Assembly: GCA_964436165.1 (NCBI GenBank) | Contig: CAYTBY010000004.1 | Coordinates: 1-58,796 of the forward strand | DNA length: 58,796 nucleotides | DNA from: 2-01-FULL-39-28 sp964436165 | GTDB taxonomy: Bacteria; Patescibacteriota; Minisyncoccia; 2-02-FULL-40-12; GWA2-44-9 | Reading direction: 5' to 3' | Part shown: one piece after another, positions 33,792 through 40,858 of the stretch | Layout: each line of letters opens with the position of its first letter | Numbering within the stretch: position 1 is the stretch's first letter | Notes under the pieces: model-generated | Told to the model about the DNA's origin: nothing | What the model saw: the letters and a program-made list of their open reading frames with translations, nothing else | Database searches by the model: none | Translations under genes and position numbers: made by a program

Positions 33792-35048
33792 ATGGTTGAC
33801 TTAAAAAAATTATGGAAATCTCTCGGTCCAGGCTTAATAACCGGCGCTTCAGATGACGAACCGTCAGGAATTGCCACTTATTCCATTGCCGGCGCAAAGT
33901 TCGGCTTGGCCAGCTTATGGATGGCTCTTTTTACCTTGCCTTTGATGATAGCCATTCAGGAAATGAGCGCTCGGATCGGACGAGTTTCTAACCGGGGCTT
34001 GGCTGGAAATATGAAAATGTTTTATCCAAAGTGGGTTCTTTTTAGCATCGCTTCACTAATAGTCGTCGTTAATACCATAAACATCGGGGCCGATATGTCC
34101 GGTATGGCCCAATCAGTCGCTTTGATAATGCCTTTTCCGGAGAAGATCACGGCCATTATCATAACCATCGCCATACTTTTGATAACTATAATCCTGCCTT
34201 ATCAGAAAATATTCAATATTTTTAAATGGCTAGCCTTAAGCCTGTTCGTTTATGTATTTGCCGTATTCACGGTTCAAGAAAATTGGTCTGATATTTTATA
34301 CTCCCTTTTTGTACCCGAGATCCTATGGTCAAGGGATTTTTTCATAATGATGACTGCATTTTTCGGCACGACTATTGCGCCTTACCTTTTTTTCTGGCAA
34401 GCCAATCAGGAAGTTGAAGAAAAAATAATCCATCAGTGCAAACCGGGACGGGTCTGCCACTTGAAACCGGCTACTAACGACGAACTCAACAAACTAAAAA
34501 TAGATACCCGCATCGGAATGACATTTTCAAATCTGATAACTTTTTGCATCATTATTCTCACTTCTTCAACTTTATTCCGGGCCGGCCTTCACAATATTGA
34601 GACCCTCCAAGACGCGGCCGAGGCTCTTAAGCCTATCGCTGGAAAATATGCTTATATCCTATTTACGACCGGAATAATAAGTTCAGGATTTCTAGCTATT
34701 CCGATCCTAGCCGGCTCAGCCGCTTATGTCATTGCTGAAATATTCGGCTGGTCGGAAGGATTAAACAAAACCTTTACCAAGGCCAAAGAATTCTATGGAG
34801 TAATAATCGCTTCGACTCTAGTCGGACTAATAATTCCCTTGCTGGGCCTACATCCGGTCAAAGCTCTTTTTTATACCGCTATTCTATACGGTTTAATATC
34901 GCCATTTATAATTTCGATGATAATCCATATGGCCAACAACCCCAAAATCATGGGCCAGCACGTAAATTCCAGAAACATGAACTTAGCCGGCCGCCTTACC
35001 CTAGCCATAATGACCGCCACCGCCATAATATCATTAATCGTCCTATAA
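33792..35048 (+). CDS. Nramp-like divalent metal transporter
   Basis: This 418-aa protein has about eleven membrane helices. Helix 1 carries SDDEPSGIATYS, a variant of the DPGN motif, and helix 6 has APYLFFWQ where classical Nramp have an MPH motif. This points to an Nramp-related subfamily that may move Mg2+ or Mn2+ rather than Fe2+. TATAAT lies 7 bases before the ATG without a ribosome binding site. A Cys/His pair (CKPGRVCH) lies in a loop near residue 215. Confidence 0.75.
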   Translation: MVDLKKLWKSLGPGLITGASDDEPSGIATYSIAGAKFGLASLWMALFTLPLMIAIQEMSARIGRVSNRGLAGNMKMFYPKWVLFSIASLIVVVNTINIGADMSGMAQSVALIMPFPEKITAIIITIAILLITIILPYQKIFNIFKWLALSLFVYVFAVFTVQENWSDILYSLFVPEILWSRDFFIMMTAFFGTTIAPYLFFWQANQEVEEKIIHQCKPGRVCHLKPATNDELNKLKIDTRIGMTFSNLITFCIIILTSSTLFRAGLHNIETLQDAAEALKPIAGKYAYILFTTGIISSGFLAIPILAGSAAYVIAEIFGWSEGLNKTFTKAKEFYGVIIASTLVGLIIPLLGLHPVKALFYTAILYGLISPFIISMIIHMANNPKIMGQHVNSRNMNLAGRLTLAIMTATAIISLIVL

Positions 35049-35052
35049 AAAT

Positions 35053-35107
35053 TATTGACAAAGTTGTCAAAGGCAGCCTTTGTATTTCTCCAGAAGCCTT
35101 GCTTCTG
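35053..35107. repeat. Hairpin cluster downstream of the Nramp-like gene
   Basis: TTGACAAagTTGTCAA and CCAGAAGCCTTGCTTCTGG (35089-35107) are palindromes. The second is the element found twice inside the Mpl-like gene at 46.2 kb. They may also terminate transcription. Confidence 0.6.
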
Positions 35108-35149
35108 GAAAGTATCAAGAATTAAAAAGCCGTCCAGTTATAATTGCTA

Positions 35150-35167
35150 GTTATGATATATCATAAC
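35150..35167. promoter_or_regulatory. 18-bp palindrome, 3' of the TrpR-like gene
   Basis: GTTATGATATATCATAAC lies 11 bases after the TrpR-like stop. Confidence 0.65.
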
Positions 35168-35177
35168 TAACCGTGGA

Positions 35178-35639
35178 TTATTTATCATTATCTTTATCGT
35201 CTTGATTATCTTTATTAATTTCATCTAATAAATCTGAGAGCCAATAATAACTTTTATACCGCCTTCTAACCTCAGCAAAACCGCCAGTTGGATAATAATC
35301 CAAAAACTCAGACTTGCGTTTTGACTTTGGCCTAACAGATTTTTTGATCTTTTCAACTACTTTTTCGTAACCTTTGTGCCTGCCGCCAAGCCATTTTTGA
35401 ACTCTATACACGGTATCTAAGCCGACTCCCATTTCTCTTACTATTTGATCATGCGGCCATTTTTTTAATAATCCCTTGGCAATCAGAATTCTTCTGCCGA
35501 ACATGATCTGTTCGCTTTCGGTTAAAAGATCGCTAATGAGTTGTTTAACCTCATTTCTGGCTTTAGCATATTCCAAAGCAGTATAGAGGGCATCTAAATA
35601 TTTGTTTTTGTTTTTGAGTTCTTTTAATTTGACTTTCAT
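35178..35639 (-). CDS. TrpR-like (YerC/YecD-type) transcription regulator
   Basis: The helical N-terminal part (residues 10-95) has a helix-turn-helix in LLKKWPHDQIVREMGVGLDT, followed by VYRVQKWLGG, the signature of the TrpR/YerC family. E. coli TrpR binds palindromic operators as a dimer. Perfect 18-bp palindromes lie 19 bases upstream of the start and 11 bases after the stop, with three per repeat unit further upstream. The C-terminal ~55 residues are basic and rich in Tyr/Arg and could contact DNA or another protein. No tryptophan genes are visible, so the ligand, if any, is unknown. Confidence 0.85.
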   Translation of the reverse strand: MKVKLKELKNKNKYLDALYTALEYAKARNEVKQLISDLLTESEQIMFGRRILIAKGLLKKWPHDQIVREMGVGLDTVYRVQKWLGGRHKGYEKVVEKIKKSVRPKSKRKSEFLDYYPTGGFAEVRRRYKSYYWLSDLLDEINKDNQDDKDNDK

Positions 35640-35657
35640 AAATAATAGCCACGCCTA

Positions 35658-35675
35658 GTTATGATATATCATAAC
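35658..35675. promoter_or_regulatory. 18-bp palindrome, upstream of the TrpR-like gene
   Basis: GTTATGATATATCATAAC ends 19 bases before the TrpR-like start, a plausible autoregulatory operator position. Confidence 0.65.
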
Positions 35676-35734
35676 TGGTGAGCTGATATAAGTCCTCGCC
35701 ATAAATTAAAACTAGGAGTGTAAAAACATCTCGA

Positions 35735-35752
35735 GTTATGATATATCATAAC
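35735..35752. promoter_or_regulatory. 18-bp palindrome, middle copy of unit 1
   Basis: Identical to the flanking copies; 77 bases after the previous and 86 bases before the next, so roughly on the same face of the helix only for one of the pairs. Confidence 0.55.
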
Positions 35753-35811
35753 TGACGAACTAATACAAATCCGCATAACGTGTAAATTAAAAGAAATGAA
35801 TTACGAAGAAA

Positions 35812-35847
35812 CGTGCCTTAGTTATGATATATCATAACTAAGGCACG
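35812..35847. promoter_or_regulatory. Extended 36-bp palindrome, third copy of unit 1
   Basis: The core 18 bp (35821-35838) is extended by CGTGCCTTA and TAAGGCACG arms to a perfect 36-bp palindrome. It lies 63 bases upstream of the small-gene start, just outside its promoter. Confidence 0.65.
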
Positions 35848-35876
35848 GAAAGAAGGACGGTGGTTTTATATTATAT

Positions 35877-35904
35877 TGGAAGAAATTGCTAAATAGTATA
35901 TAAT
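35877..35904 (+). promoter_or_regulatory. Promoter of the 137-aa gene (leaderless)
   Basis: TTGGAA and TATAAT are 17 bases apart, and TATAAT ends 6 bases before the ATG. The same promoter recurs 702 bases later. Confidence 0.7.
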
Positions 35905-35910
35905 TTCTGT

Positions 35911-36324
35911 ATGTCCGACGAAGAATTAAAACAATATATTGAAAAATCCCCTTCGAATTCCTCAGGGCAAGACCGCCAGGCCGGAAAAACCGACCCGCGC
36001 TACGCCGAAGGCTCCGGCGAGGCGAGCGACCAGATCCGGCAGGAGCTTTCGAACGTGATGAGGGATAGAAAAATACTAGTCAAAATAGTCAAGATTTTAA
36101 CTATAACTATTATAACCTTTGGTATCGGCTTTTTCTTATTAGTAATGACGACGAGGGGTGTAGTTATTTTTAAAACGAGTGCGGGTGGGACGAGCGTATT
36201 TAGGGTGTACAAATTAAAAATTGGTAAAATATCTGATAATGTATTTTGTTTAGGATATAAAACTAGTAACGCTACTTGTCTTGGTATTGGTATAGAAATG
36301 AGAAGCGAGGGTTGGGATACCTAA
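35911..36324 (+). CDS. Small membrane protein, first tandem copy, with two palindromic inserts
   Basis: The intact form of its N-terminal domain is seen at 24.5 kb (LQNYIEKSRQAGKTDDQIRQEL). Here the same sequence is split by two in-frame elements: LKQYIEKS[PSNSSGQD]RQAGKTD[PRYAEGSGEAS]DQIRQEL. A membrane helix follows (about residues 65-90), then an outer part ending FCLGYKTSNATCLGIG and GWDT. The two Cys and the FCLG motif are shared with the 88-aa protein at 37.8 kb. Function is unknown. Confidence 0.7.
   Translation: MSDEELKQYIEKSPSNSSGQDRQAGKTDPRYAEGSGEASDQIRQELSNVMRDRKILVKIVKILTITIITFGIGFFLLVMTTRGVVIFKTSAGGTSVFRVYKLKIGKISDNVFCLGYKTSNATCLGIGIEMRSEGWDT
35948..36028. repeat. Two palindromic elements splitting a domain
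   Basis: CCCTTCGAATTCCTCAGGGC and a later CGCTACGCCGAAGGCTCCGG unit are in frame and separate residues that are contiguous in the paralogue. This is the clearest direct evidence of insertion in the window. Confidence 0.8.
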
Positions 36325-36359
36325 GGTAAAATATTAAAAGGGGTCGGGACTAAAGACTA

Positions 36360-36377
36360 GTTATGATATATCATAAC
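36360..36377. promoter_or_regulatory. 18-bp palindrome at the unit junction
   Basis: This copy forms the exact boundary of the two tandem units. Confidence 0.6.
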
Positions 36378-36436
36378 TGGTGAGCTGATATAAGTCCTCG
36401 CCATAAATTAAAACTAGGAGTGTAAAAACATCTCGA

Positions 36437-36549
36437 GTTATGATATATCATAACTGACGAACTAATACAAATCCGCATAACGTGTAAATTAAAAGAAATG
36501 AATTACGAAGAAACGTGCCTTAGTTATGATATATCATAACTAAGGCACG
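36437..36549. promoter_or_regulatory. Two further palindromes of unit 2
   Basis: Cores at 36437-36454 and 36523-36540, the second again extended to 36 bp. Confidence 0.6.
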
Positions 36550-36612
36550 GAAAGAAGGACGGTGGTTTTATATTATATTGGAAGAAATTGCTAAATAGTA
36601 TATAATTTCTGT

Positions 36613-37026
36613 ATGTCCGACGAAGAATTAAAACAATATATTGAAAAATCCCCTTCGAATTCCTCAGGGCAAGACCGCCAGGCCGGAAAAACCGACCCGC
36701 GCTACGCCGAAGGCTCCGGCGAGGCGAGCGACCAGATCCGGCAGGAGCTTTCGAACGTGATGAGGGATAGAAAAATACTAGTCAAAATAGTCAAGATTTT
36801 AACTATAACTATTATAACCTTTGGTATCGGCTTTTTCTTATTAGTAATGACGACGAGGGGTGTAGTTATTTTTAAAACGAGTGCGGGTGGGACGAGCGTA
36901 TTTAGGGTGTACAAATTAAAAATTGGTAAAATATCTGATAATGTATTTTGTTTAGGATATAAAACTAGTAACGCTACTTGTCTTGGTATTGGTATAGAAA
37001 TGAGAAGCGAGGGTTGGGATACCTAA
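36613..37026 (+). CDS. Small membrane protein, second tandem copy
   Basis: Identical protein to the one at 35911, including both inserts and the leaderless promoter. Two identical genes would raise dosage or serve as substrate for further copy-number change. Confidence 0.7.
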   Translation: MSDEELKQYIEKSPSNSSGQDRQAGKTDPRYAEGSGEASDQIRQELSNVMRDRKILVKIVKILTITIITFGIGFFLLVMTTRGVVIFKTSAGGTSVFRVYKLKIGKISDNVFCLGYKTSNATCLGIGIEMRSEGWDT

Positions 37027-37061
37027 GGTAAAATATTAAAAGGGGTCGGGACTAAAGACTA

Positions 37062-37079
37062 GTTATGATATATCATAAC
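37062..37079. promoter_or_regulatory. 18-bp palindrome after unit 2
   Basis: Last copy of the cluster, 42 bases upstream of the 202-aa gene start. Confidence 0.6.
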
Positions 37080-37120
37080 TGCCTGGGACATAAAAGATAA
37101 TTTAAAGTCTAAATATCAAA

Positions 37121-37729
37121 ATGGAAAATGACAGTTTAAAAAAGTTTCGTTATATTCTTGTGGGTGTTGTTTTAATTTTAGTACTGGTAAAAGTACCTAT
37201 AGCTCCTTGCGTATCGCCAGAAGATTCATTTGGAATAGCGCCTTGGTGTACCATCTCTGAACATCTCAGAAATTTTTATTTGATAAAATTAAGAATCATA
37301 GAAAACTTAAATTTTGAAAAACAGATGGTAGGTCGGAATAATAAAACATTTAATTGGACAACCTATCGCAATGAAGAATATGGTTTTGAGATAAGCTATC
37401 CTATATCGGCAAAATTATTCGGTGATTTTAGCAAAGATGGATCCGTTAGTATATTTGAGCAAGAAATATCTGAAGGAACGGGACTTAACATAAAATATTC
37501 TACCAAAACTTCAGATCAGTTAGTTGATGAAATGAGTGAAAATTACGAAATAATTTCTAACAAAGAGGCGGTATTCAATGGACTAAACGCCAGAGAGATA
37601 ATACGTAAGTCAGAAGTGGGTGGCCCTTATAGGGTTATACTGATTTCAAGAAATAGTGGAGCTTTTGTTTTGACCCATTGGATAGGTCAATATGAAGATA
37701 CTCTTTCCACTTTTAAGTTTACAAAATAA
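37121..37729 (+). CDS. Membrane-anchored PsbP-like protein
   Basis: An N-terminal helix (residues 9-28) precedes an extracytoplasmic domain with YRNEEYGFEISYP and a C-terminal DTLSTFKFTK. The same start and end occur in the C-terminal domain of the 335-aa protein at 23.4 kb. It is 202 aa. A palindrome lies upstream. Function is unknown. Confidence 0.6.
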   Translation: MENDSLKKFRYILVGVVLILVLVKVPIAPCVSPEDSFGIAPWCTISEHLRNFYLIKLRIIENLNFEKQMVGRNNKTFNWTTYRNEEYGFEISYPISAKLFGDFSKDGSVSIFEQEISEGTGLNIKYSTKTSDQLVDEMSENYEIISNKEAVFNGLNAREIIRKSEVGGPYRVILISRNSGAFVLTHWIGQYEDTLSTFKFTK

Positions 37730-37836
37730 GCATTGATCAAGACCTTAAAAGTTATACCAACCAAGATCATTCCATGGGTCAAGGACATTCAAGAATTACA
37801 GGTATAGTGCTATCGTATTGAGATAAAATTATATAA

Positions 37837-38103
37837 ATGAAGACCGTATTAAGAATTATTAAAGTTTTATTATTAACAGTGTTAATATTCTTTATGATAT
37901 TTTTTTTAATACTGGCTATGACAGGTGGCATTAGTATGGGTCAATCTACATATTTTAGGGCAGGTAAATTTTCTGGCATTAGGTTTAAGGAAACTGGACT
38001 TGAAAATATATTTTGTTTGGGTTTTAAATCTTATGATAATTTAGAAAATCCTTACTGTATTGGGGTCGGCTTAGTAGAAAGATATGCTGGTTTTGATATT
38101 TAA
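37837..38103 (+). CDS. Small membrane protein, paralogue of the tandem pair
   Basis: The 88-aa protein has one helix (about residues 8-30) and ENIFCLGFKS ... YCIGVGLVERYAGFD, matching the C-terminal half of the duplicated proteins (FCLGYK ... CLGIG ... GWD). It lacks their N-terminal domain and inserts. The pair of Cys is conserved. A TAAAAT-like -10 lies close to the ATG. Confidence 0.6.
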   Translation: MKTVLRIIKVLLLTVLIFFMIFFLILAMTGGISMGQSTYFRAGKFSGIRFKETGLENIFCLGFKSYDNLENPYCIGVGLVERYAGFDI

Positions 38104-38113
38104 TTTTTAAATT

Positions 38114-39583
38114 ATGCTCCTCTATAACACCCTAACCAAAGCTAAGGAAAAACTGATTCACCGTAATGACCACGTAAAATCGCCTAACGGCGATCACGAG
38201 GCAAGTAAGAAAATCCGGATGTTCGTCTGTGGGCCGACAGTTTATGATTATATTCACATCGGCAATGCCAGGACTTTTGTATTTTTTGATGTAGTTGCCA
38301 AATATTTAAAATATCAAGGCTACGAAGTCGATTATATCCAGAATATAACTGACATAGACGACAAGATAATAAAGCGGGCTCAAGAAGCCGAACGCGAGCC
38401 TCTTGATTGGGCAAAAGAATACACTGACAAATTCCTAGAAGACATGAAAGGGTTAGGGGTTGATTCGCCTAAGTACGCTCCCGCGACAGAGTATATTGAG
38501 CAAGTCGTGAAACAGATCAAAACATTAATAGATAAGGGCCGTGCTTATTTAATTGAGGGGGATGGTTGGTATTTTGACCTATCTACTTTCAAGGACTATG
38601 GGAAACTATCCGGCCGAACAACCCTTATGGCTGATGACGCTATAAGTCGTATAGATGAAAATGATAAAAAAAGGAACAAAGGCGATTTTGCTTTGTGGAA
38701 AATTTCGAAAGAAGGAGAGCCAGCTTGGGACTTTGAGACAGCAAAATATATTGGAATAATTGGGGCCGGCCCCGCCTTCGCTAAAGCTACGGCGGGCAGG
38801 CCGGGTTGGCACATCGAGGACACGGCTATTACCGAACATTTCTTCGGCCCGCAATATGATCTACACGGCGGAGGACAGGACCTATTGTTCCCCCATCATG
38901 AAGCCGAGATAACCCAGCAAGAATCGGCTTCCGGTAAAAAACCATTCGTCAAATACTGGATGCACGTCGCTTTCTTGGTCAACAAAGAACAAAAAATGTC
39001 CAAGTCTCTCGGTAATTTTGAAACGGTCAATGAACTATTAAAAAAATACCCGAAAGAAGTTTTGCGATTTTACTTATTGAGTGGATATTACCGTTCGCCT
39101 CTTGATTACAGCGACGACATGCTCAAGCAATCCCAAGCTGCCGTATCTCGAATATCAGAATTCATCCAAAAGCTTCACTTGGAAGCTAAGCTTCCAGGTG
39201 AAGTTAAGCTTCCAGGTGAAGTAATTAAATCAGCTAAAGAGAAATTTCTTGAAGCAATGGACAACGACTTTAATACTCCCGAAGCATTTGCGACCATATT
39301 TGATATGATAAGAGCAATTAATCCTTTCCTGGCCGAAAATAAGGTTAGTAAAAAACAAGCCGAAGAAATTTTGGGGTTATTAAAGGCAATTAATGACATA
39401 ATGGGTATCATCCCAACAGAACAACAAAAAATTCCCGCCGAAGTGCAGGAATTAATAGAAAAACGTGAAAAATTCCGCCACGAAAAAAACTATGAGGCAT
39501 CAGACGAAATAAGAACCCAAATACGAGATTTGGGCTATAATGTTGAGGATACAACATATGGGCCTCTGCCGATTAAGAACTAG
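38114..39583 (+). CDS. cysS: Cysteinyl-tRNA synthetase
   Basis: This 489-aa class I synthetase has the HIGH motif in YDYIHIGNAR (residue ~48) and KMSKS in KEQKMSKSLGN (~295), with the CGP zinc-site start. It charges tRNA-Cys. At least three in-frame palindromic inserts are present: around residues 18-30 (a CGCCTAACGGCG unit), at 219-231 (PAFAKATAGRP) and at 354-368 (KLPGEVKLPGEV). All lie in likely surface loops. The C-terminal anticodon region is complete and ends DTTYGPLPIKN. It is convergent with the next gene and overlaps it by 4 bases. Confidence 0.97.
   Translation: MLLYNTLTKAKEKLIHRNDHVKSPNGDHEASKKIRMFVCGPTVYDYIHIGNARTFVFFDVVAKYLKYQGYEVDYIQNITDIDDKIIKRAQEAEREPLDWAKEYTDKFLEDMKGLGVDSPKYAPATEYIEQVVKQIKTLIDKGRAYLIEGDGWYFDLSTFKDYGKLSGRTTLMADDAISRIDENDKKRNKGDFALWKISKEGEPAWDFETAKYIGIIGAGPAFAKATAGRPGWHIEDTAITEHFFGPQYDLHGGGQDLLFPHHEAEITQQESASGKKPFVKYWMHVAFLVNKEQKMSKSLGNFETVNELLKKYPKEVLRFYLLSGYYRSPLDYSDDMLKQSQAAVSRISEFIQKLHLEAKLPGEVKLPGEVIKSAKEKFLEAMDNDFNTPEAFATIFDMIRAINPFLAENKVSKKQAEEILGLLKAINDIMGIIPTEQQKIPAEVQELIEKREKFRHEKNYEASDEIRTQIRDLGYNVEDTTYGPLPIKN
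38771..38800. repeat. Palindromic element in cysS
   Basis: CCCGCCTTCGCTAAAGCTAC then GGCGGGCAGG, a variant of the PSFAEASEGK element, encodes PAFAKATAGRP inside an essential enzyme. Confidence 0.75.
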
Positions 39584-39825
39584 CCTGATTTTTCTTTTTT
39601 CTCTTCTCGGAAAATAAGAAAAAATAGATAATACAACGCCGTCATTATTAAGTAAATACTCGCCATGAGTTTTATGTTTTCTGAACTAGCTAAAAAAAGT
39701 GCAAACGATCCAATGACAAAAACTGTAATAAAACCCAAGGTTACTCGCTTAATGCTACCATGACATAATACTGCCCAAGCTATTGATGATAGTGCCAAGA
39801 TTACAAACCACAAGCCGTTACTCAT
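39580..39825 (-). CDS. Small three-helix membrane protein
   Basis: The 81-aa protein has three hydrophobic segments (residues 4-18, 27-48, 54-72) and a charged EEKKEKSG tail. A good promoter (TTGACA-17-TATAGT) lies upstream, supporting it as real. Its 3' end overlaps cysS. No family is recognised. Confidence 0.6.
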   Translation of the reverse strand: MSNGLWFVILALSSIAWAVLCHGSIKRVTLGFITVFVIGSFALFLASSENIKLMASIYLIMTALYYLFFLIFREEKKEKSG

Positions 39826-39858
39826 GAATATCTCACTTTTAAAAAACTAGGTGAGTAT

Positions 39859-39887
39859 ACTATAAAATAATCCGCAATAAATGTCAA
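39859..39887 (-). promoter_or_regulatory. Promoter of the 81-aa gene
   Basis: TTGACA and TATAGT with a 17-base spacer on the minus strand. It overlaps the 3' end of the upstream pilin-like gene. Confidence 0.65.
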
Positions 39888-40288
39888 AAACTACCAACTT
39901 CCCGCCAGCGAGTAATGGCAAGAGTTGTCGGATCGAGATTTATAATTAAATCTGTAACTGCTCCTCCGGCATTATCTGGTACTCGAGCAGTTGTTTTTAT
40001 TTCAAACGAACCGGGTGAAATGAGAAGCACATCACAGGAATCAGTGCCTATAGGAAGTGTTTCGTTACCAGAATAGGTATTATCCTGAATAAATTTGAGA
40101 ACGGCGATGTCTCCGCAGGCATTAGCCAGAGCCAGACTAGCCTCTTTATTATAACTGTCCAGCAAATTAAATCTTGTAAAAAATCCGCTGAAGCTCAATG
40201 AAAAAACCACCGCCACAAGAATTGCGGAAATTACGATGGAAGACATCAATAAAATAAATCCCGATTCTTTGTTGGTAGTATGTAGCAT
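39884..40288 (-). CDS. PilX-like minor pilus protein
   Basis: The N-terminus has ESGFILLMSSIVISAILVAVV, a pilin-like hydrophobic helix without the canonical GFTLxE. The rest is a small beta domain with two Cys (ACGD, DSCD). It is last in the pilus cluster. It is 134 aa. Assignment rests on position and the helix. Confidence 0.55.
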   Translation of the reverse strand: MLHTTNKESGFILLMSSIVISAILVAVVFSLSFSGFFTRFNLLDSYNKEASLALANACGDIAVLKFIQDNTYSGNETLPIGTDSCDVLLISPGSFEIKTTARVPDNAGGAVTDLIINLDPTTLAITRWREVGSF

Positions 40289-40305
40289 GTAGTAAGTAGT
40301 AAGGG

Positions 40306-40857
40306 TTATCTTAATTTTCTGGTTAATTTAAATAACCGGCCATTAAGATCAAAGCTCATTCTGATAAGATCTGACTCGGGATTTGAGCCGTCCCAGGTTC
40401 TTTCAAAACTTAAACTTGAAACAACAAATCTGTCATTGCTTAATTGCTTAGGCCCGTTCCCGCCCCTCTCTATCCGCATGATTCCACTGTCCGAATCAAT
40501 CACCACAGGATTCTGGCTTGGACTTAGGTCGTTTTTATCCACCGATAAAAATTCCTCGGTTGAATTAAGAACTGGATAATTTACGGTCTCGGCATCATTA
40601 ATAACCCAGCTGAGTTTTTTTAAAATAAAATTCCCCTCTTCCTCAAGGCTGATACCGGTTTTTAAGGCCTCGCTGTTACTTAAAAGATTCTGAACAATCC
40701 CAAACGTTGCTCCAAGAATAACGGTTATAAAAACAATATAAAAAAGCATCTCGACGAGAGTAAATCCCGCACTTAAAGACTGACTGCCTTTGGCATTTTT
40801 AAATTCAGTTTTTAAGTGCGGGATAAATCCCGTTTGATTGTTCTTTTTAAGCTTCAT
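40306..40857 (-). CDS. Prepilin-like protein with an insert in its leader
   Basis: The start chosen is MKLKKNNQTGF because the previous gene ends one base before it. The type IV prepilin motif GFTLVEMLFY follows, but 21 residues (from about residue 12) separate the first GF from the second. A 63-bp DNA insert explains this. The remaining protein resembles PulJ/GspJ-type minor pseudopilins. The prepilin peptidase could cut before either GF, so the mature form is uncertain. Confidence 0.75.
   Translation of the reverse strand: MKLKKNNQTGFIPHLKTEFKNAKGSQSLSAGFTLVEMLFYIVFITVILGATFGIVQNLLSNSEALKTGISLEEEGNFILKKLSWVINDAETVNYPVLNSTEEFLSVDKNDLSPSQNPVVIDSDSGIMRIERGGNGPKQLSNDRFVVSSLSFERTWDGSNPESDLIRMSFDLNGRLFKLTRKLR
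40761..40831. repeat. Palindromic element with 8-bp direct repeats in a prepilin gene
   Basis: A 55-bp hairpin (CCCGCACTTAAA paired with TTTAAGTGCGGG) lies between two TAAATCCC direct repeats (40761-40768, 40824-40831). Element plus one repeat is 63 bp, exactly 21 codons, so the frame is kept. The direct repeats look like a target-site duplication. Confidence 0.75.
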
Positions 40858-40858
40858 A

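Larger units (their letters stand above)
35655..36356. repeat. 702-bp tandem duplication, unit 1
   Basis: This unit and the next are identical as far as read and meet exactly at an 18-bp palindrome. Each holds three palindromes and one small membrane-protein gene. Recombination between palindromes would explain the boundary. Confidence 0.9.
36357..37058. repeat. 702-bp tandem duplication, unit 2
   Basis: Identical to unit 1; a partial third copy containing only the palindrome follows (to about 37081). The absence of differences indicates a recent duplication or gene conversion. Confidence 0.9.

Noticed and set aside
35735..36540. CRISPR array suggested by repeated 18-bp palindromes with spacing near 77-86 bases.
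   Set aside because: Only three per unit, spacers are identical between units because of the tandem duplication, and no cas genes are present.
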